Source of the DNA: Phlebotomus papatasi
Lineage: Eukaryota > Arthropoda > Insecta > Diptera > Psychodidae
DNA: 64,000 nucleotides
Assembly (NCBI RefSeq): GCF_024763615.1
Contig: NC_077224.1
Coordinates: forward strand, 46,572,712 to 46,636,711
Direction of reading: 5' to 3'
Below, piece by piece: positions 13,601-28,900 of this stretch (positions are counted from its first letter, which is position 1; every line of letters begins with the position of its first letter). The notes under the pieces are model-generated. The model was not told the origin of the DNA. It worked only from the letters and a program-made list of their open reading frames with translations, and did no database searches. The position numbers were made by a program, and so were the translations under genes.

Positions 13601-16600
13601 ATAAATTCGACGTTTGCCATTCTCTTTACGGCATTTCGGGAAAAACCATCAGGAGAAAGTAAGATAAATTTTCACCTGAAGCACATCTTTATTATTGTGG
13701 TGACAATTGACACAATCTTATTTTATATCACTGTTCCTTCTATAATATGGAACATTTCTCTTACTCAGCTTGCGAAGATGATGAATATGATTGTGAAGAT
13801 GCAACTTGCATATCGGACAAATTGAGATGCAACGGTCGAGTGAATTGTCGCTTTCGATGGGACGAGGACGAATGTCTTGTAAGGATTGTTGACCATATTG
13901 GAGAAATTGCCTTCAAGCAAATTACATACTAAGCTATTAATTTAATTTGTCTACAGACAGATACTGGGGGACAGTCAGAACATGTTGTCATTATCATCGT
14001 TGTTTTTGTCCTCATCTTGGGTGGAATGTTTGCTGCCTTTTTGGTCAGCTGTTTGAGGAAATTGATTCGAGACCACAAAATTATTAGGGTAAGTATCCAT
14101 TAACAACCCAAACTTTGCTTTGCAGCATATTGGAAGATTATATAGATTGTAACTATGAATATATTATAATGTGATTAGCTTCCATTACTGAAATCGATTA
14201 AATTGAACTACTCTTTCTACAAGAGTAACTTGAGATAGAAGAAAGTAGAGTTGAATTAAACACGCAATTCACAAATTGAAAATATAGTACATAACCCGAC
14301 AACACTAGCTTTATTTATATTTCTTTATACCAATTTGTATATTGAGGATCCTGGGGCAAAATGTGACAAGTAGAAAATTTTAAAAATCGATATACTGTCC
14401 AAAATAAAATAAGCGAGGAACTTTTTCTTGCCAAAAACAACTTTTTGCAAAGAGACATGAAAAGCACATTTTTAATAAAGATAGAGAAAAATGGTTTGTG
14501 ACAAAGTGATAGAGAAATAAATTTTATAGTATCAAAATTTATACCAACTGAATTTCTTTCTAAATTTATTTCATTTCACATAAAATTGAAAAGAAATCAA
14601 AATAAGTAAACCTTTTTTTCAGGACTGTAGCATTATGTATCAAACTAATATCACAATTTGTTATAAATTTATCGAGATCCTAGGAAGACTGGTGCCGTGT
14701 TATGGAAATTGATATTTGCGACTGGCGCCAAGTTTTAGAATTTTGTGATACCTTTAATTTTTATCTTTTACTCATTAAATTAGGTAATGTGGAACCGAAG
14801 ATGCAGCGATTCGAATTTCGTTAACTTTGACTTCCCATATCTTCGGTTTTATTTTAACCACAAGTAAGCTCCGATACTTTTTATGAGCTTCAAAGCCTAG
14901 ATTAAAATACTCTAAAATTTGATTATCTTACACAAAATATACCGTGGGCTCCATTCCATCACTGAGAGAAATCCGAAAAATTAAAATAACATTCTGAAAA
15001 TGTTAATTTTACCCTGCAGAATTGATCCAAAATCGGTGTAAATATTACCCTTTTTAGGTGTATTAGAGGTTAAAGGTACCCTTTTTCATGTTTATTTTAC
15101 CCTTAATAAGGTGTAAAATTAACATTAAAAAATGTTGATATTTTTTTACATCTAAAAAGTGTTAAAGTTCTGAGGAAAAAATGTTAATCGCACCCTCTTT
15201 TTTTTCTTAGTGATACTATGCTAAGTCGACTTAGCTTTATATTACTCCAAGAAACATGTTGTTATTGGCATCAAGATATCCAACTGCTGAAAATTTCGTA
15301 GGGGAGACCGGGGCAGAATTAGCCAAGTATAGTATTAGATAGTGGTATCTTATAGTTTGCCTGCGAAAGAACATTGAGGAAATCACTCTTTATTCTAAAT
15401 ACTTCCCTTCCTATTCATTGAAATACTTATCAGCCTCATACAAACATTTTTTGTACAATTTATACGCAATTAAAAATCTCATTTGGTGGCTAATTCTACC
15501 CCGGTCTCGCCTACGGGTACCGAGATATTCTATTTTTCAAAAAATTTTCCACAAGCAGCATAAGAAATCGCCAACTTTAAATCGCTCTCCTAAAAAGTTT
15601 TCGTTCTGAGATTAAATAATTGTACGTAAATTGTAAATGCTTAAAAATTAGTATTGAGCAAATATTTTAATTGCAATACATTATTTCTATAAAGTATTTC
15701 AGTGAGGCTTATTCATAAAGCGGCTACTCACATTATCTATTTATTTACAATTTAAAATGAAAATGTGATAATGAAGATTTTTTAATGTGATTAATAATTT
15801 ATCCTTAATTAAAATAATTTTAATTTCCTTTCATATATTTTAAGAGGCTATTAAAAATTAAAAGGTATACTTGAAATACAACTATATAATTGAATCACTA
15901 TTTTTCTTTCAATATACTTTATACTATGTTATGACATTTTATAAAATTGAAGAAAATGCACTATTTCTAAGTTTTCACTTGCTTTCAACAATTTCGGCAT
16001 ACTCTATATTTTTTTATGTAATTCGAAAAGTTTAGTTTTAATGCACATACAGAAAGTTTCTCTCAATAGAAGTTTATATTATCGAAAAAAAAGGGCCAGA
16101 CGTTTCTCTCTCTTATATCTCTTCAATCATGTTTTCACAAAAGATGAACATCGATAAAAATTAAAATGCTCGCTCAATTTGGTTGAAAAAGTTGTAAAGT
16201 GTGTTCAAAAACTTTCTGTCTATCGTCTTGTGGTGAATTTCCGCATATACACTTTTATTGCTCGAACTCCATAGAGAGAGCAATATATAGTTTATCGATA
16301 AGTAGTATCGATGAATCTATTCTACACTCCTATTTCATACGTCACTTCTGAAATGGAGCAATAAAACTCGTGAAAATATTTGCTGGCTCTAGTTATAGAA
16401 TTTTTTAAGTAATAAGTATGGGAGACATGTGACAAAATTTATCAAAATCGTAAATTTTTTAAAATTCATTTGTTTTTTTCAAAATATAAAATAGAGTGCC
16501 ATATTTTGAATGACTGGAGTAAAGAATGTGGAAAACAAAAAAAATATATTTTGGATGTTTTTACATTGTTTCAGAATATTTTTCTTTAATAAAATAATAT

Positions 16601-16851
16601 ATAATTAAATAATATAGTATATTTTGTATTTAAAAAAATTTAGAAGTTCTCCTCGATCAGCTTTAAAATCAAATAAGTATTAATGAAGTTTGATATTTCG
16701 ATTTTAGCCTCATTATTGTGAAGTGTACATTTTAGATTAAAAGCTTAGAGAAACTTGACACGAGAGAACAAAATTAAAGATCATTATCAGAAAATATGTA
16801 TCAAAAATTTTGAATTAACGCTGAAAGATTAAAAATATAATATATAAATAC

Positions 16852-16910
<59 letters not shown>

Positions 16911-19900
16911 TATAAATACCTTTACAATATGGCTTTTTTCTCTTATTTTTAAATGGAACTTCGCCTTGTAATCTAGCACCACAATTAGTTATGATGATAA
17001 TTTGTATCATGGTAAAGTCCAGTTTCATTTAAAAATAGGACAAAAAGACCTGTTGTTAAAAGTTCCCTAATTCAAACGTGCACCATTTCCCCTTAAGGCG
17101 TATCCACGATAAAATTGTTCCTATAGAAAATATATCAAAAACAAAAACTACATAATATTTAAAAAAAAAGAAAAATATTTTTGAAACTTTATGTCCAACG
17201 TACAATAACTTTTGTTTAGTAAACATGTTTTCGACGTTTCAATGAGAGTGAGTGAGATCTTGATAGGAGAAAAATCCCAATTTCAAAGTTGCTCCAAATT
17301 TAAAGGTACCCTATTTCCTTTCTATCTTATTCCAGTAAAAATATGTCAATTGGTCATTTTTCAACGAAATAGGCTACTGTAAGTGCAGAAGACATAGATC
17401 GGTCAAGATATTTTCAGTTATAGCTGGATTTAGGGCCCAAATAAACTCAGACTGATCCTCGAGAATATTTAGCCTGTAAAATTTAGCAGTAAAGGATTAG
17501 GTAAACGACATTTACAAGATAAAAATCTTGATGATCAGTCTGAGTTTATTTGGGCCCTAACTCCAGCTATAACTGAAAATATCTCGACCGATCTATGTTT
17601 TCTGCACTTACTTTAGCCTATTTCGACATCTGTTTGTCGTTCTGATTAGTCAAAATATGTTTTGTATATATTAGATCTGAATAAGAGCAATATTTAATAT
17701 AGTGATAGCAACACGATTTTGTACAGAAAAAAAACTGTAAGCTAATTGGATATAAACACCACCTACTTAAATAGATAGATAGTTAGATAAATTTATTCAT
17801 TAACGATGTTTACGAAGAACAGTTTCGTTTTAATGAGATCCCGTGTAGTTTTCAACGTCCACTGCCGTCTTAACGTTGGTGTCCAACCTCCAGAGTAAAC
17901 ATGCTACATTTTGAATTAAATTTCTTTGGATGTACCCATCATTAGAAAAGCCTACTACATATATTGCCTATTACTTTCAATATTTTCAAAATTTTTTACA
18001 TAAAATGTTCAATAATTGATTTTTTTGATTAAAATTGCCTTAAAAGTTATCGTACAGAGTTGAGATGTTTAAGAGTTGCAGTTTGTCTCGAATTATAAGT
18101 GTTATTATACGGGGAGCTGGGGCTACATTGAGCTGGGGCTACATTGAAAACGTCATTTTTTCGCGTATTTCTAAACTAAGATGGACCTAAGCACAATTTA
18201 ATTTCCTTTAGAAATATGAGATAGGGTAAGTGTACCAAATTTCAGCATAGTTGCATGCAAGCGCCAAAGTCTCAAGTTTGAAACGTAATATATTTAATAC
18301 AAATTGAATTTAATTGTTATTTTTTTATAAGGAGTGTTTCTTGGAACCTTGTAGACAGTCTATCGTCTTTATTTTCTCTAAATTCATTTTTAATACATTC
18401 TAAAATTAATAAAAATGTAGACATAATTTTGGTGGCCTATTTCGGCCACCTTCATTTTCATAGTTCCTGCCTTTCCGGAATTCTTCCAATGTCTTTTTCA
18501 GATCATCTTGTTCGTCGAAGCGATATTTTTTGTTATTTTTTTGCATAATGTTATTCTTTTGCATTGTATAATCTCTAGAGTATGCAAAAACTAAAAAATC
18601 ATTGAAATTCGAGGAACAAAAAATATGGCCGAAATTGCATGCTGGCCGGAATTTGGCACACTTACACTAAAAGTTATTTTAAAATTTAATTTTGAATCCT
18701 TTAGTCTCAAACTGTTTGTGCACCTAAATTGTATAACGATAAGGGTCAATTTTATTTAAAATTTGGTAAAATCCCAATTTCAGAGCTGCCCCACTTCCCC
18801 CTATAGCTTTTTTTCTAGAAATTTGAGGCATTGAACTAGCAATTAAAATATAACATTATAATGGATCAAATATATTTAAAACAAATTGCAAAAAATAAAT
18901 TCTTCGAAAAATGAGTCGTTCGAAGGTAGGGCGCTTTCCCCTTCCAATTTCTGGCCAAAGTGTATTTTTAAGGAATAGCAAAGAAGTTACTAGTTCGCGC
19001 ATTGTGCAAAGTTTGAATCACTTTGGTCATCACTTTTCATATCGAATCAATGGATCCTGTTTTATAAACATGCACTACAAAGATGGAGAGAATTTGCTAG
19101 ATAGTGGTAAATGGTAGCAGAAAAGGATATTGCTCTCTGAATATAAGTGCTGTATAGGGACGTAGCGGGGCAAACTTATGCTGTACTCAATGCAAGTCTC
19201 TGTTGGTGCTTGATCAAGCTTTGTCACCACACTCTTGCACATTCACGTCCCTTCTCACTTACTTTATATCTTTCGGGCAATATATTAGTTTTCTACTATA
19301 GTTCTGGGGTTGCACGCGCTAGATCCAAACTCTCACAGAATTTCCTGTTTCTCTAGCCAAAATTGTCCAACATCCGCTTTACTTTAAACATCTTACACAG
19401 AACCCCATGGGAGGAAGACCTTGATAGACTTCCTCTTGAAATTTCTCCTATAGTTTGAATTTGGGGATTTTGCAATATATATATATATATACACAGATAT
19501 TGTACAATCTTATGTATGGTGATGGGAAGTGGTGGTGAAAATGAGGCAAGAGCAACTCATCAGGAACTCACACGATCTTTCGCCCCCTCTCCCAGTGTTT
19601 TACATGAAACGAAACGCAATCTAAGTTCTTTATACATGGTTGAAAAACTTTTTGGTTGTATTTAAACCTGGAGCATACAGAATCAAGTAAATTTCATTTC
19701 CTTCAAATACTCATTTACTCTGGGTGTGCTTTTGGGGTGAAAGTCAAAACATTTAACTCTATTATATTTAAACAAATTTTCAACCACAACGTCATGAAAA
19801 TATTCCCTTTTCATCACTTGAAATATTGATAATGCCATTTGATGGGGAAATACATAAAATTTTAATTGAATTCCATAATCTTTCTACTTGAGAAGGTTAT

Positions 19901-22900
19901 ATACTCAGGGAGAGAAATGTAAGATTGGGAATTTGTACATTAACCTTGCATTATCACCATAAAAAACAGCGTACTTCTTTGTCCAGCGTTCTATGGGTCT
20001 TATGTATTTCTTGAATGTCCCCGAGGTGTTTGTTCAGCACCTTCCTTCCCCAAAAATGTGGTACCATACCCTCTATACATCCAGGTAACATCTTATAATC
20101 TCCATGAACCTTCACCCAGAAAAGTTTCCCAATTATATTCACAGAGACGGTTAAATCCCTTCTTCTCATTCTCCCAAAAAAGTTTTGAGATATAAAAGGA
20201 AATGAATTTACCTGTCTATAGAATTATACTGATTAAAAGCACCTGCACTGTATATAAAAACGCAAATCTATATCCTATCCTATAAAGTTAATTTTATGCA
20301 ACAGGTAATAAAAGGTCTATTTAAAACAGTTGTGCAAAAATTTCTACAGGCAAGTATCTTTTGGCCATGATTCTAGTTTAGCAAACTTTGAATTACATAT
20401 TCTATCAAGGAATCGCTAACCGTTTACAAAAACTCATGATAGCAAAATTGAAGAAAAAACAATTTAAGTGATAAGGGGAGGTTGTGCAGTTTCGTACGGA
20501 AAATGATGTCCAAGATTTAAGATTTTTTGCTAAATGCCACACAGGCCGAATCAATAGGTTCGTAATTCCGCTTCACAAAATTCCTGGAAATCCTTGGACT
20601 ATCCTCTATAGGAAAATGTAAATTTAGTGACGATTTTTAAGAAGCTATTCTGGTTTGTTCAGCTTCGTACAACATTTTGCCCACCTATGTAGACCTCATT
20701 TTCCCCGGAAACATTACACCGGACACAAAAATTTGCACATCACTGCTTAGATAGAACTGCCATCTACTTGTTTTCACTATTTGTAAGAGGTGTCATGCAT
20801 TAAAACATTAATTTTATGCTATCTTTTTATCACATGTTTTTGAGACTTGGAAAATCATAATTGCACTGCATTTTGACAGTCAGTTAAGTGCTTTGTGAAG
20901 CGTGACCGTGGTATCACATATAAGATTAATATTAATATTAAGAAAAGCCGGAAAGAGAGGTATATAGTATGAAAAATTTCAAATGGAATATCACGTGTGT
21001 TAGACAGAGTACACTCTAGTGGAGTAATACGAAGCGTAAGATATTACTGTTCGTTACTTTCTGAATCGTATTATAGGCAATTCGAGCAATTTTCCATGCG
21101 TGCCAACTGTGATTCGGTCAGTTTTCGAGCGAAACACAAGAGAGAGGCAAGATAAAACATTTGCTATCTTTTGTTGGCATTCTCGCAGTTCAGAAAGTAT
21201 TAATCTTAATATTAATCTTATATATGACATGGTCATGAGTCTCTCATAATCACAACTATTGTAATCCTCGGATTTTCTCTGACACCTCCAATCGGTCTTA
21301 CAGAATATATTTCGGACATAACTGATTTCTAAAATGACCTGACCAGCCAGTAATTTCAAGTGAATTGTGGAAAGTTCCACTTTAAAACAAGGAGAATTGA
21401 CTGAGAAATGCTCAAAATGCATCGACGTGGCTATTAAAGAATTAGATCTACCATAAGCAGTCTGATTTCATCACTGCACAAATCAGAAAGCACTAATTAC
21501 ATCTATTGTAATTCTAGGATTTTCTCTAACACCTCTAATCGGTCTTACGGAACATCTTTTGAACATTACTCATTCTGAAAATGATCAGTGGCTAATTTAA
21601 AGTAATATGTAAAAAGTTCCGTCTGAAAATAAAATAAATTGGATCAAAAATGCTCAAAACTCACTGCATGGGCAATGAAAGAATCACACCTACCATAAGC
21701 AGATTCAGGCTTAATGTTTGATGTGACAGAATTAAAACAAAAATCATCTGATGAAGTCTTATTTTGATGGAGAAGTCCTTGTTTTTTTCGAGTTTTTCAT
21801 GAATATTATTTAATATCCTAATTTTCTTGTGAACTAATTCAGTGGAATCTCTGGATGGGTCAAATATCCAGAGCGGCGTACACAGTGTCACACAAACCAG
21901 TGAGAAATTCTTAAAATCGGTGGTCAATAATTTTGACAGATATTTTTACGAAGCTTCAAAGCCGTTTTTCCTGAACTAGCAAATTTAATAATTTTTATGA
22001 ATTTTACTCCGCCTACAAAAGCGACCCCTTCGAGCAAAAGATTTTCAAGGTAAATAATAGCCCTGATAAACCCTCTATATCTTGGAATAGTTGTTTTTTC
22101 AAAAAGACACTTTAAGTGCGAAAAAATGCATAAAATATTCCACATCGGAATTACGATTTTTGGCTCATTTTACAGTAGACTCTCTCAAATTCGGGCATTT
22201 TTGACCGAAATGTCACCCGAATTAGAGAGAAATTCGGGCATCAAATAGTTTGAAATACAACGATTTTTTGTTTACCTGCATAATCATATTAAGTTTACAT
22301 GCTCATATTAACTGTGAATTTCATGAAAGCCCCTTAATAATGCAAAATAAAATCACAACTGAGATAAAGCATGGCAAATTTGAGCATATTTGCTTCAATC
22401 GATAATCATAATTGAACTTCAAAAATGTTAACGAAGTTTTTTTCAAATTTAACTGCAGCCCGAATTAAAAAGTAGCCCGGTGTTAAAGGAGCCGAATTAG
22501 CGAGAGTCTACTGTATATGAATATGATATATCGCCCAGGAAAAGAGGCCTAGGTTCCCAAGTTTATCAGGAAATATGAGATGTTGAACTAGCGTATTCCC
22601 ATAAAAAAATCGAGAAAAGCCAAGAAAAAACATGGTTTTGGAGGATTGAGATGGGTGGGGGAAAACAAAAACCATAATAAAGTTCCTTGGGTCAACTAAT
22701 GATGTGGTCCTCCGAAGATCCGAAGTTCGTATCTCTTACCGTTTCGCCTCCAGTTGGGTAACAAGTTTATGAGCAGAAAAAAAGAATATTTAAAAAATAC
22801 TGGTCATTTACGGGTACTTAACCGATTGATTACCAATTGCGACTGAGCAATCGGATTGGAAATTTCAAGACCTTTCGAAAAAATCCAAATTTAACCAAAT

Positions 22901-25900
22901 CGGTTGACAACTTATTTTCATTTCTCAGTGAAGGTGTTTTTAGACGAAATTTAAATAATTTTGTAAATAATGAAATGTCCCTGTGTGTAGGATACAGTAT
23001 GTCCTGAACTTAGATGTACGGTAAAAACGGGCAGTGTCAGAATTGCGTCAGAAAAAAGTATCGTTGCTGTTTTAAAGTGAAAATGCTTATAATTTCCCCT
23101 CATTATCTCTTTCCCAGCTTCAATTTGCATACTCAACGATTAGAGATATCCTTTAGCAGTGATTTCATGAAGGTTTCGCTTGTTTTCATTCATTTTTTCC
23201 AAGAAGCTAAATCAAAACCACCAAACGTCAACGAGATGCTCGAATTCAAAACTGGGCTTAATTGCGAGCTTTTGTGTGAATTGATAACTACAAAAATCTA
23301 AATTTTTTTCAATGGAAATGGCCTATAACTTGAAAAAAAGTCAACTTTTACTGAGCTGCAACATTACGAAGCTGCAAAACCTTCCCCTAACTCTTGAGCC
23401 AATAAATATACCTTGGACTGTAGTATTTACTATGTAAATTATAAATTTGTATTTCGTTTAATATGGTGTTTATCATGGTTTTAATGGACCTTTTTATTAC
23501 AATTATCCCTCGGTATAATTCTCAAATTGCTTTTTTATTCATTTACAAATAACCATATCTAATCTATGGAGATTTTTGGACATGGTTGGAAGTGGGGCCA
23601 AAAAAATCTTTTCGGGAAATTCTTGAAATTAATCGACAGTATAATTATTTAACTTGGGTTATTCGTACACCATTGCTATAGATGTGGCGCATTTATACAA
23701 AGTTACGATGTTTCTTGTTTAATTAACAACATCTCTATTAATTTGTTTTCTTATGGAAATCTCCCGCTTCCGCTCTCTGTTTTCCAAGCTCAGTGGTTTT
23801 TCCTACAAAGAGTGGTTTATTTAATGAATCAGATTCCTGGGGTATCCTTGTTAAAAAACAAAATTGTGTGTTGTGTTAAGAGTAATTATAACCAGATATT
23901 TTTTGCATGTACGGTACCTACGTGATAACAGAATTATACCAAGTCATTTGTACATGTTATTATGTGTTGTGTGTTCTAAATCAAAAGGCTTTAATCAAGA
24001 GATATTTACTTAGTCCGTATTGTATTTTGTTTTGGACTTTTGAAAGATACAAAGTTTTTTTCAAACAACAATAATAATAGAAGAATGATGAGTTTTGCTG
24101 TTCTGCTTAAAAAAATATAAACTTTGTACAATATAATTACCGACTGAATGCGACCGTTGTTGAATCTATTCTCACTCCCAGCCTATGCATACTTTTAAAT
24201 CCGCACAAATTTGAATCTGATACAATTTATAATTTACGTTATGTATTGATATGTATAAATATGTAACTTAGTTCGCAGATTATGAAGAATTATCCTAGGA
24301 TGGAATGCAGCCATTATGAGCAAGTGTTGAGCTCCGCATGCCTAATTTAATCCCTTGTCCTATCTCTACTCCCCACTTTAGATGCTTTTCCATAATGTCT
24401 CCTGATGTACATTTGTTTCATTAATGCGTCTATGTAAATTCATGGTTCCTGTCCTGGTGAATGCTTCCTTTCATCTCCCCAAACTTCACACAGGCCATCT
24501 CAACTTCACAAGAATACGGAGTTGTTTTGATTCCAAAAGCTCCTTTATGTCCATGTGAATAAGGGCATAAAGAATTGTTGAACCATTCTTATGATTCACA
24601 AGCTTCTTGAACATCTGGGATTTGGGGTATAAAAACCTTATTCAGAACCCTATCCAAATGGGGACATTTTTAATTAAAACTTATCAATATGAATGGAATT
24701 TCGAATTTGGATCTATCTATAGTGCAAAGACATAGCGTAAAACTTTATTACTGAGTTTATAAGTTTATGAAAAATTTAGCACTAAAGAAAAAGAGATGGA
24801 AAAACATCTCAGCTTTGCAGAATGCTCGAACTCATACGATAGAGCTCTCGATGAATTATATTTTTCGCATAATACGGCGGCTCAGAATATAAAACGAATA
24901 AGTCACGAATGGCGGACTTTACAGGAGAGCGATTTCAACTGAGATTTTACATGCTGAGTATAGGATTTTTGAGATTTGAAACACCTATAACTTTGAGAAT
25001 AATTAACCCTCTAACCGTCTAACGCTAACCCTCTAACGGGTAAGACCGCCTCCAGGCGGTCTTCACAAAAATCACATTTACTGTGACAATAAATGTTTTA
25101 TTTATTTAAAAGTGCTATAGTGTCCTCGGTAATAGTCTTATAAACATCTCTTAAAAGTTTGAACTCATTTTGACTCTTCGTTTTGTTGCTATTCCCAGTT
25201 TTGTGTAACAGGTCAGAGAAAAAGCAACAAAAAATATTTGTGCAAGAAAACTCATTTCCAATTTCCATAAAAATACCGATTTAAAGTTATCTGACTAAAA
25301 TAAATTTATTTTTTACTGAAAGATATGTCATTCTACTTTGTATATTTTATTTAAAAAAATTGAAAAAACTAAAAATGTGAATTTTAGAAGCAAAAAGAGT
25401 TTTAAAATATTTTTATATTTTCTCACATAGCGCCTAAACTAAAAGAGATATTGAAAAATGGATGGTTTTTTCGACTTTATTGGATCATAATTATCCTAGA
25501 AAACATTGTTTTAGTACATTTTTTCGCATATTAAAGAAAGCACCGTTAGAGGGTTAACTTTCCGGTATAATATTTACATATATATTTAGAGTGTGCCAAA
25601 GAGTACCTGAAAAGCGAAAAAAACGATTTTTGCAAAAAAATCGACTTATTCGATTTACAAGATTTATATTATGATAAGTCGAATTGTTCATGTTCATGGC
25701 GATTAAATGTCGATATAATCGCTTCATAAATTACAAGAAAATCATCTCAAAATTTTATAATTATTAATAAATTTTATTCTTTTAAGAATGAGACCTTTAA
25801 AATTTAGTTCCTATTAAGTTCTGAAATAATTTTGGAGTTACTTATTAACCTTTGAATAACATTTAAATTCGATGTCGAAAATTTTTTCGGTAACGGGTAT

Positions 25901-28900
25901 GTATGAAGTCGATGAAATGTTCACCTAGGCTATCGTCGAAACATATCCGATTATAAAAGAAATCGTAGGAGCAGTTTCGAAATACACAAAAAATATGAGT
26001 TTGGAAAGAACGGAGGGGCGAGAGTAAAACCATGAAAAACGACTTGAGATAATAAAACTTATTGGGGACGGTGTGACTGAGGAACGGAAGTCAATATCTC
26101 TCATCGTTTGACCTCTATCCCGGTAGCAAACTTTCGGAGATATAAAAATGAAATATTAAAGACAGGCGGACGAATTACAAGTGCTTTACTGATTGATTAT
26201 TGATTGGGACCGATGAATCCGGATTGAAAATTTCAAGACCTTTCCAAAAAATACAAATTTAAGCAAATTGGTTAAAGAATAGGTCTTCTAGACTGCTTAA
26301 ACTTCGGCCATTGAAAATTCGATGTCGAAAATTCTTTTAGTAACAGATATGTACACTGAGAAAGAAAAGAGGGTGCGATTAACTTTTTTTCCTCATAACT
26401 TTAACACTTTATAGGTGTAAAAATATATCAACATTTTTTAATCTTAATTTTACACCTTTTTAAGGGTATAATCAACATGAAAAAGGGTAACTTTAATTCA
26501 GGCACAAGGAAAAGCACTTTAAGCATGCCTGAAACTGTTCCTCGTACTTTCAGAGCTTAACACTAAACCTACCAAGACCCGGTAAAATTGATCGGTTTAA
26601 AATTAACACATATTAAAACAGTACAATGTCACTATCAAATTTTATGAATTTCTTAAAATATGCATGTAATATATTTATCAGCGTTTAAATTTTAACTTTT
26701 GCTCTTTTCCCAGACAAATTTATTGGGTATTCTACCCTACCGCTTGATAGGTTTAGTGTTAATGTAAAATTTTCCGAATCATCTTATAGAATTTATCCAG
26801 TAAAATAAACATTATTTCTATTATCCACTTAAAAACTATTATCACTAGATAATTGCAATAATTCAGAGAAGGATGAAATACGAAATCCTTGAAAAGTTTC
26901 ATGTTCTTGTATAGTTTTTTAAAATCAATTGCAATATCCAAAGTATTGGAAGGTATTGATTTTAATTTTCGGATTTAAACAAAAAGTTTTATTCCCATTC
27001 TATAAAGGAGATAGAAAAAAAACTTAAGGATGAAACAACCCCATCTTCCCATACTATACAAAGTTTTTGTAAAACAAATAACATCAACCAATGCTTTTAG
27101 AAAAATATCAAATCAAAATATATCCATCCTTCCTTCTAAAATTTATTAAAATTTATAGTGGAATAAATTTACAATTTAGCCTTTGTACATAATTTCAAAA
27201 TAATAGTATCAAGAGCGTCACTCATGTTATGCATAAGTCGAATAAATACGACTTAAATACGTAATTGAAAAGTAGATAGAAATGATAGGATTAATAGTGG
27301 TTTAAATGATCGACATTTTAAACCCCTCTTGAGCTTTTCATAATAAATGCTTGTGCATATAAATTTGATACCGACACACAACTAAACTCAGATCTCAACC
27401 AATCAATGGTAATTTTTTATTCTGTTATATCCCATTTCCTATTATTCCTTTAAGTCTTACATTCTGTTTCCACAGACAGATAAAGACTTAAACATCTTTT
27501 CAAATAATAAATTGAAATACTTGATGGAAAAAGGAAGAGTACAATTTAAGTTTGTACAGGAAATTGCACAACTACTTCTCTTTTTCAAAGAGTTTAATTT
27601 TCCGTGCCAGAAAATTGTGAATTATGCATTAGATTCCATTATAAGAACTTATGTTATGGTACTGTAATATGTCGGTCAATTCTATACTTGATGAAATTTT
27701 CACAGGGAATTTTACGTGGGTCATTGCCTTTAACCTTTTATATCTACTGATCAGTCGGCATTATTTGACTACCATGATGTTTTTATTTGTTTCTGAGTTA
27801 AGGGGTGAATCATATTGAGAAACCCTTCTGAATTTTCTAAATAATGTTCCGTAAAGTCTAAGCAAACCCAAAGTGGGACGCTGAAACTCAAAAATTCTTC
27901 CGCGAAACCCGAGAAATGTAAAATTTACTTCCTGAAACCGAAAAACCAAAAATTGCTTAGCGAAGCCCGAGAAATTCAAAAATTTCTTCTTGAAACTCAA
28001 AAAATCTAAAATTTCCTATCTGAAATCTAGAATTCTTTCGCGAAATTCAAATAAATCAAAAATTCTTGTTGGCAAAAATTGGAATGAGTCACACCTTGGT
28101 TAAGAGCTAGTATGTTTAAAAATCCCTTGAGTAGATTTAATCCCATTCATCTTCATGGAAGAGTGTTTTTTGTAAAAGTAGGGGAGACTGGGGCAAAAAG
28201 TCACAACTTGAAAATTTCAAAATTCAACATCATCCAAGATAAAAACCATAGCGGCTTAGAGGGATCTCTCCGATGATTGCCAGTGAAAATGTTAGTTACC
28301 CTAAGATGAAAACACTTTTTTGGTTTTGCTCAGAGCTTCCGATCCTATGATTCGTCTATGATAATATGAAGGAGTCGTTGATCAGCCTCGGTTTGTGGAT
28401 CTGGGCAGTGAATGTGTATTTGTATTCGACTGAACTCTCTCGAAGCTTATTTCCCATACGAAACTTTTTTAGGCGGTTCGTTGTCAATGCATTGGCATTA
28501 CTTTTCCAATCACTCTCTGGACGAATTCGAAACTAATACAACAGCTGAAAAATCTTCAGCTTCCTAGTCTCGAACCCGAGACCTCACAGTTATAGAGACA
28601 CTATTCTATCCACTGATCCAAATATTTTCCGTACAGCACACATCAAATTTTTTACCTATTTATTTTCCAAAATTGATGAACTGGTAAATATTTCATACAT
28701 GATTTGATTCCTTGAATACGAAGCAGCTAACCGTTTTAACATTTTCTAAAGATACTTTTCTCCAGAAACCTTTTTATAAAAAATTACCACTTGGGGTAAA
28801 AAGTAACAAAAGGTATGGGGCAAAAAGTAGCAAAAACCAAAGCAATTTATGATGTCTCACGGCGAAAAGAAACGTCATTGCCGCATGTCGACGGTTGCCT

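Noticed and set aside
25042..25063. GC-rich hairpin resembling a bacterial terminator
   Set aside because: The sequence is eukaryotic and the hairpin is an internal part of a piggyBac-like element.
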